Assembly: GCA_018714645.1 (NCBI GenBank)
Contig: DVND01000007.1
Location: forward strand, 1 to 6,929
DNA: 6,929 nucleotides
From: Candidatus Avimonoglobus intestinipullorum
GTDB taxonomy: Bacteria > Bacillota > Clostridia > UBA1381
Direction of reading: 5' to 3'
Every line of letters begins with the position of its first letter. The stretch's first letter is position 1. The notes under the pieces were generated by a model. It was not told the DNA's origin and made no database searches. It saw only the letters and a program-made list of their open reading frames with translations. Below, one piece after another: positions 5,391 to 6,929 of the stretch. The position numbers were made by a program, and so were the translations under genes.

Positions 5391-6372
5391 ATGTAGTCAA
5401 GAGATGCTCCTGTAAAAAAGTGGTCTCATTGCCGCAATACGGACAGTAGCGCATGTACCCGTCCAGATGCGCCCCTTTGCTGCACGGTAACTGGAGCAAA
5501 GGGGCGCCGTTGACGTCGCAGACGGTAGGCGCGCAGTCGTTATACAGCGCAGTGCCGCAGAACCTGCAGTGCGGATCTGACGGGTTGATTTGGGCGTTGC
5601 CGCATTTCACGCATTTTACGGCCTGCTTGTCCGCATTCAGCCTGATTCCCGCGGGCAGGCCTTTGATTTGCCGGCTGTGCCTGATGCGTTTGCTTCCGCA
5701 GAACACGCAAAAATTGCTGCCGGGGCTGACGAAATACCGCCCGCATTGTTCGCATTCCATCCCGTTCAAAAATTGGTCAAATCGGTCTGATAAATTCAAA
5801 TTTTGCTCCGGCAAAAAATATTTTGCATCCCGGTGCAGCGTGTACAGCCGGGTTTTTGCCGCCGTAAAAGAGAGGTTAAACAGTTCGGACAGGCGGGTGA
5901 GATCATAATCCTGTAAATGCTGTATAAGCGTGGGCGGCGCGGCAACATTGCGGGCAAAGCAGTTTGCCTCTTCCTCCAGCACCTGATATTCCCGGCCGGA
6001 CAGGCCGTTGCGGTTCAGCATTGTCTGGTCGAAATCGGTGAAGTGATGCAGGTAAATATGGCCGAATTCATGCAGCAGTGTGAAATAGATTCTCTTTTTA
6101 TTGCAAATAAATTGGCGGGAATCATTATAGGCAATGCAGTAATTCCCGCTGTGAAACACCGTATACCCATCATAACTCTGAAACGCGCCGCAAACCTCCC
6201 CAATGGTGACGTGATGTTCCGCCGCCAACTGGGAATAGGGCGTCAACGCCCATTTGTATTTTTTTGCGGCATGCAGGATATTGAGGGGCAGCGTATTTGA
6301 GCCGGAATCCAGCAGGAATTCCGCCGATTTTTGGCATGCATATGCATAACGCGGCTTTTCAGGAATCCTCAT
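5389..6372 (-). CDS. ImmA/IrrE-type metallopeptidase with zinc-ribbon tail
   Basis: This 327-residue protein belongs to peptidase family M78. In the best known case, ImmA of ICEBs1, the enzyme cleaves the partner repressor ImmR; IrrE/PprI of Deinococcus cleaves DdrO. The zinc-peptidase motif HEFGH is at 101-105 and the further zinc ligand region EEEAN at 133-137, so the active site looks intact. The C-terminal third (about 205-315) is rich in CxxC pairs: C207/C210 with C222/C225, C254/C257 with C269/C272, and C310/C313 with an earlier Cys (C285 or C297), suggesting two and perhaps three zinc ribbons, which ordinary ImmA proteins lack. The start at 6372 lies inside the regulator gene (14-base overlap) with GGGGAG close upstream. 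The partner regulator is the likely substrate. The zinc-ribbon role (binding DNA, protein or a signal) is unknown. Confidence 0.88.
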   Translation of the reverse strand: MRIPEKPRYAYACQKSAEFLLDSGSNTLPLNILHAAKKYKWALTPYSQLAAEHHVTIGEVCGAFQSYDGYTVFHSGNYCIAYNDSRQFICNKKRIYFTLLHEFGHIYLHHFTDFDQTMLNRNGLSGREYQVLEEEANCFARNVAAPPTLIQHLQDYDLTRLSELFNLSFTAAKTRLYTLHRDAKYFLPEQNLNLSDRFDQFLNGMECEQCGRYFVSPGSNFCVFCGSKRIRHSRQIKGLPAGIRLNADKQAVKCVKCGNAQINPSDPHCRFCGTALYNDCAPTVCDVNGAPLLQLPCSKGAHLDGYMRYCPYCGNETTFLQEHLLTT

Positions 6373-6691
6373 GCTGCTCCCCCGCCTTTGTAGCCATGGA
6401 TCTGATCAGGTCTTTCACCAGGGTGCGGTCTCTTGGGGTCATGGATTGCATGTCCCGCGCGATTGCACGGATGTCTTCCGAAAAATCCTCCTCTTTTGGC
6501 GGGACGTCATGTTCCAGCAGGTAGTCCGTGGTAACGCCGTAGAAATCTGCGAATTTTTTCAGGGTTTCGTAATCCGGGTTCCTCCTGCCCAATTCATAGT
6601 TGGACACATACTGGTTTCGCAGCCCCAGGCGCTCTGCAACCTCCTCTAAAGTCAATCCTCTTGCAGTTCTGAGTTCGCGCAGTCTGATCAT
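6359..6691 (-). CDS. XRE-family transcriptional regulator (likely ImmA substrate)
   Basis: This 110-residue DNA-binding protein has an N-terminal lambda-Cro/XRE helix-turn-helix (residues 3-60): LRELRTARGLTLEEVAERLG, then the recognition region RNQYVSNYELGRRNPD and LKKFADFYGVTTDYLLE. The tail (61-110) is acidic then helical, with IARDMQSMTPRDRTLVKDL, and is probably used for dimerisation or as the protease target. The ATG at 6691 overlaps the stop of an upstream near-copy (ATGA), with AAAGGAG seven bases before it inside that copy. The metallopeptidase start lies within its last codons. Such regulator-protease pairs typically repress their own operon until the protease is triggered. Operators must lie beyond the window. 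Confidence 0.93.
   Translation of the reverse strand: MIRLRELRTARGLTLEEVAERLGLRNQYVSNYELGRRNPDYETLKKFADFYGVTTDYLLEHDVPPKEEDFSEDIRAIARDMQSMTPRDRTLVKDLIRSMATKAGEQHEDS
6392..6605 (-). repeat. Tandem gene duplication, copy 1
   Basis: This stretch is closely related to 6709-6928. Its right end (6541-6605) differs from the partner (6864-6928) at only three positions, all third codon bases. The left part is more diverged and is six bases shorter than in the partner. The duplication covers most of the regulator gene. Confidence 0.85.
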
Positions 6692-6929
6692 ATGTTTGCT
6701 CCTTTCTCAGCCATGGATTTAACCAAATTTTTCAGCAGGGCGCGGTCCTGCGGCGTCATGGACTGCATGTCCCGCGCGATTGCACGGACGTCTTCTTCCA
6801 AAGCGTCGTTTTCTTCTTTTTGAGGAACATCATGCTCCAACAGATAGTCCGTGGTGACGCCATAGAAATCCGCGAATTTTTTCAGGGTTTCGTAATCCGG
6901 GTTCCTCCTGCCTAATTCATAGTTGGATA
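6688..6929 (-). CDS. Second XRE-family regulator, N-terminus cut by window edge
   Basis: An open minus-strand frame enters from the window edge and runs 79 residues to TGA at 6688-6690. It starts inside the helix-turn-helix (SNYELGRRNPD) and continues as a near-copy of the downstream regulator: 35 residues in a row are identical up to EHDVP, after which the linker has two extra residues and the C-terminal part (IARDMQSMTPQDRALLKNLVKSM) is clearly diverged. Probably about 30 N-terminal residues are outside the window. The stop overlaps the ATG of the next gene in an ATGA, and the next gene's ribosome site lies within this one, so the two are translated as a coupled pair. The two related repressors may form heterodimers, compete for the same operator or have different stability to the peptidase. 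Confidence 0.88.
   Translation of the reverse strand, partial: SNYELGRRNPDYETLKKFADFYGVTTDYLLEHDVPQKEENDALEEDVRAIARDMQSMTPQDRALLKNLVKSMAEKGANI
6709..6928 (-). repeat. Tandem gene duplication, copy 2
   Basis: This is the partner of 6392-6605, displaced by 323 bases at the conserved end and 317 bases at the other because of a six-base (two-codon) difference in the linker. It may continue past the window edge. Confidence 0.85.

Noticed and set aside
6392..6928. Mobile element or direct repeats with att sites
   Set aside because: The repeats are duplicated coding sequence of adjacent regulators; no integrase, transposase or terminal inverted repeats are visible.

Overview
The window looks like part of a chromosome from an anaerobic, low-to-moderate G+C Firmicute of the class Clostridia. 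The reasons are a ylxM-ffh pair, strong AGGAGG-type ribosome binding sites, AT-rich sigma-A promoters of the TTGAAA/TATAAT type, an ECF-type vitamin or base transporter subunit and a DUF4093-type Toprim protein. An Oscillospiraceae/Ruminococcaceae-like gut organism is a guess from codon use and protein style; it is not shown by the sequence. No gene-free stretch exceeds about 140 bases, and no rRNA, tRNA, CRISPR array or insertion sequence was seen.

Left part (1-3572, all minus strand): an MGDG-synthase-like glycosyltransferase (2427-3572) is followed by a hairpin terminator, a Toprim/RNase M5-like protein (1777-2376), and then a separately promoted pair, ylxM (1322-1678) and ffh (1-1303, cut at its C-terminus by the window edge). 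The ylxM-ffh pair serves co-translational protein targeting. A good sigma-A promoter and an 8-bp inverted repeat lie in front of ylxM.

Middle part (3573-5390): a short intergenic region carries two face-to-face promoters with identical boxes and spacing, one for the glycosyltransferase and one for a plus-strand operon. That operon encodes a glutamine-amidotransferase-fold protein that has lost its catalytic triad, a NiaX-like ECF transporter S component, and hypoxanthine phosphoribosyltransferase (hpt), whose start overlaps the transporter stop. The set suggests uptake and salvage of a base or vitamin, with the dead amidotransferase as an unexplained partner. A perfect palindromic terminator closes the operon and also serves the convergent gene on the other side.

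Right part (5389-6929, minus strand): two tandemly duplicated XRE-family regulators (the upstream one cut by the window edge) lead into an ImmA/IrrE-type metallopeptidase with a cysteine-rich, multi-zinc-ribbon tail. All three genes overlap end to start, so they form one tightly coupled regulatory cassette. Repressor plus anti-repressor protease is the known logic for such pairs.

The most unusual items are the catalytically dead amidotransferase in a transporter-hpt operon, the zinc-ribbon ImmA protein with its duplicated regulators, and the compact divergent promoter. None of these proves a new system from sequence alone.
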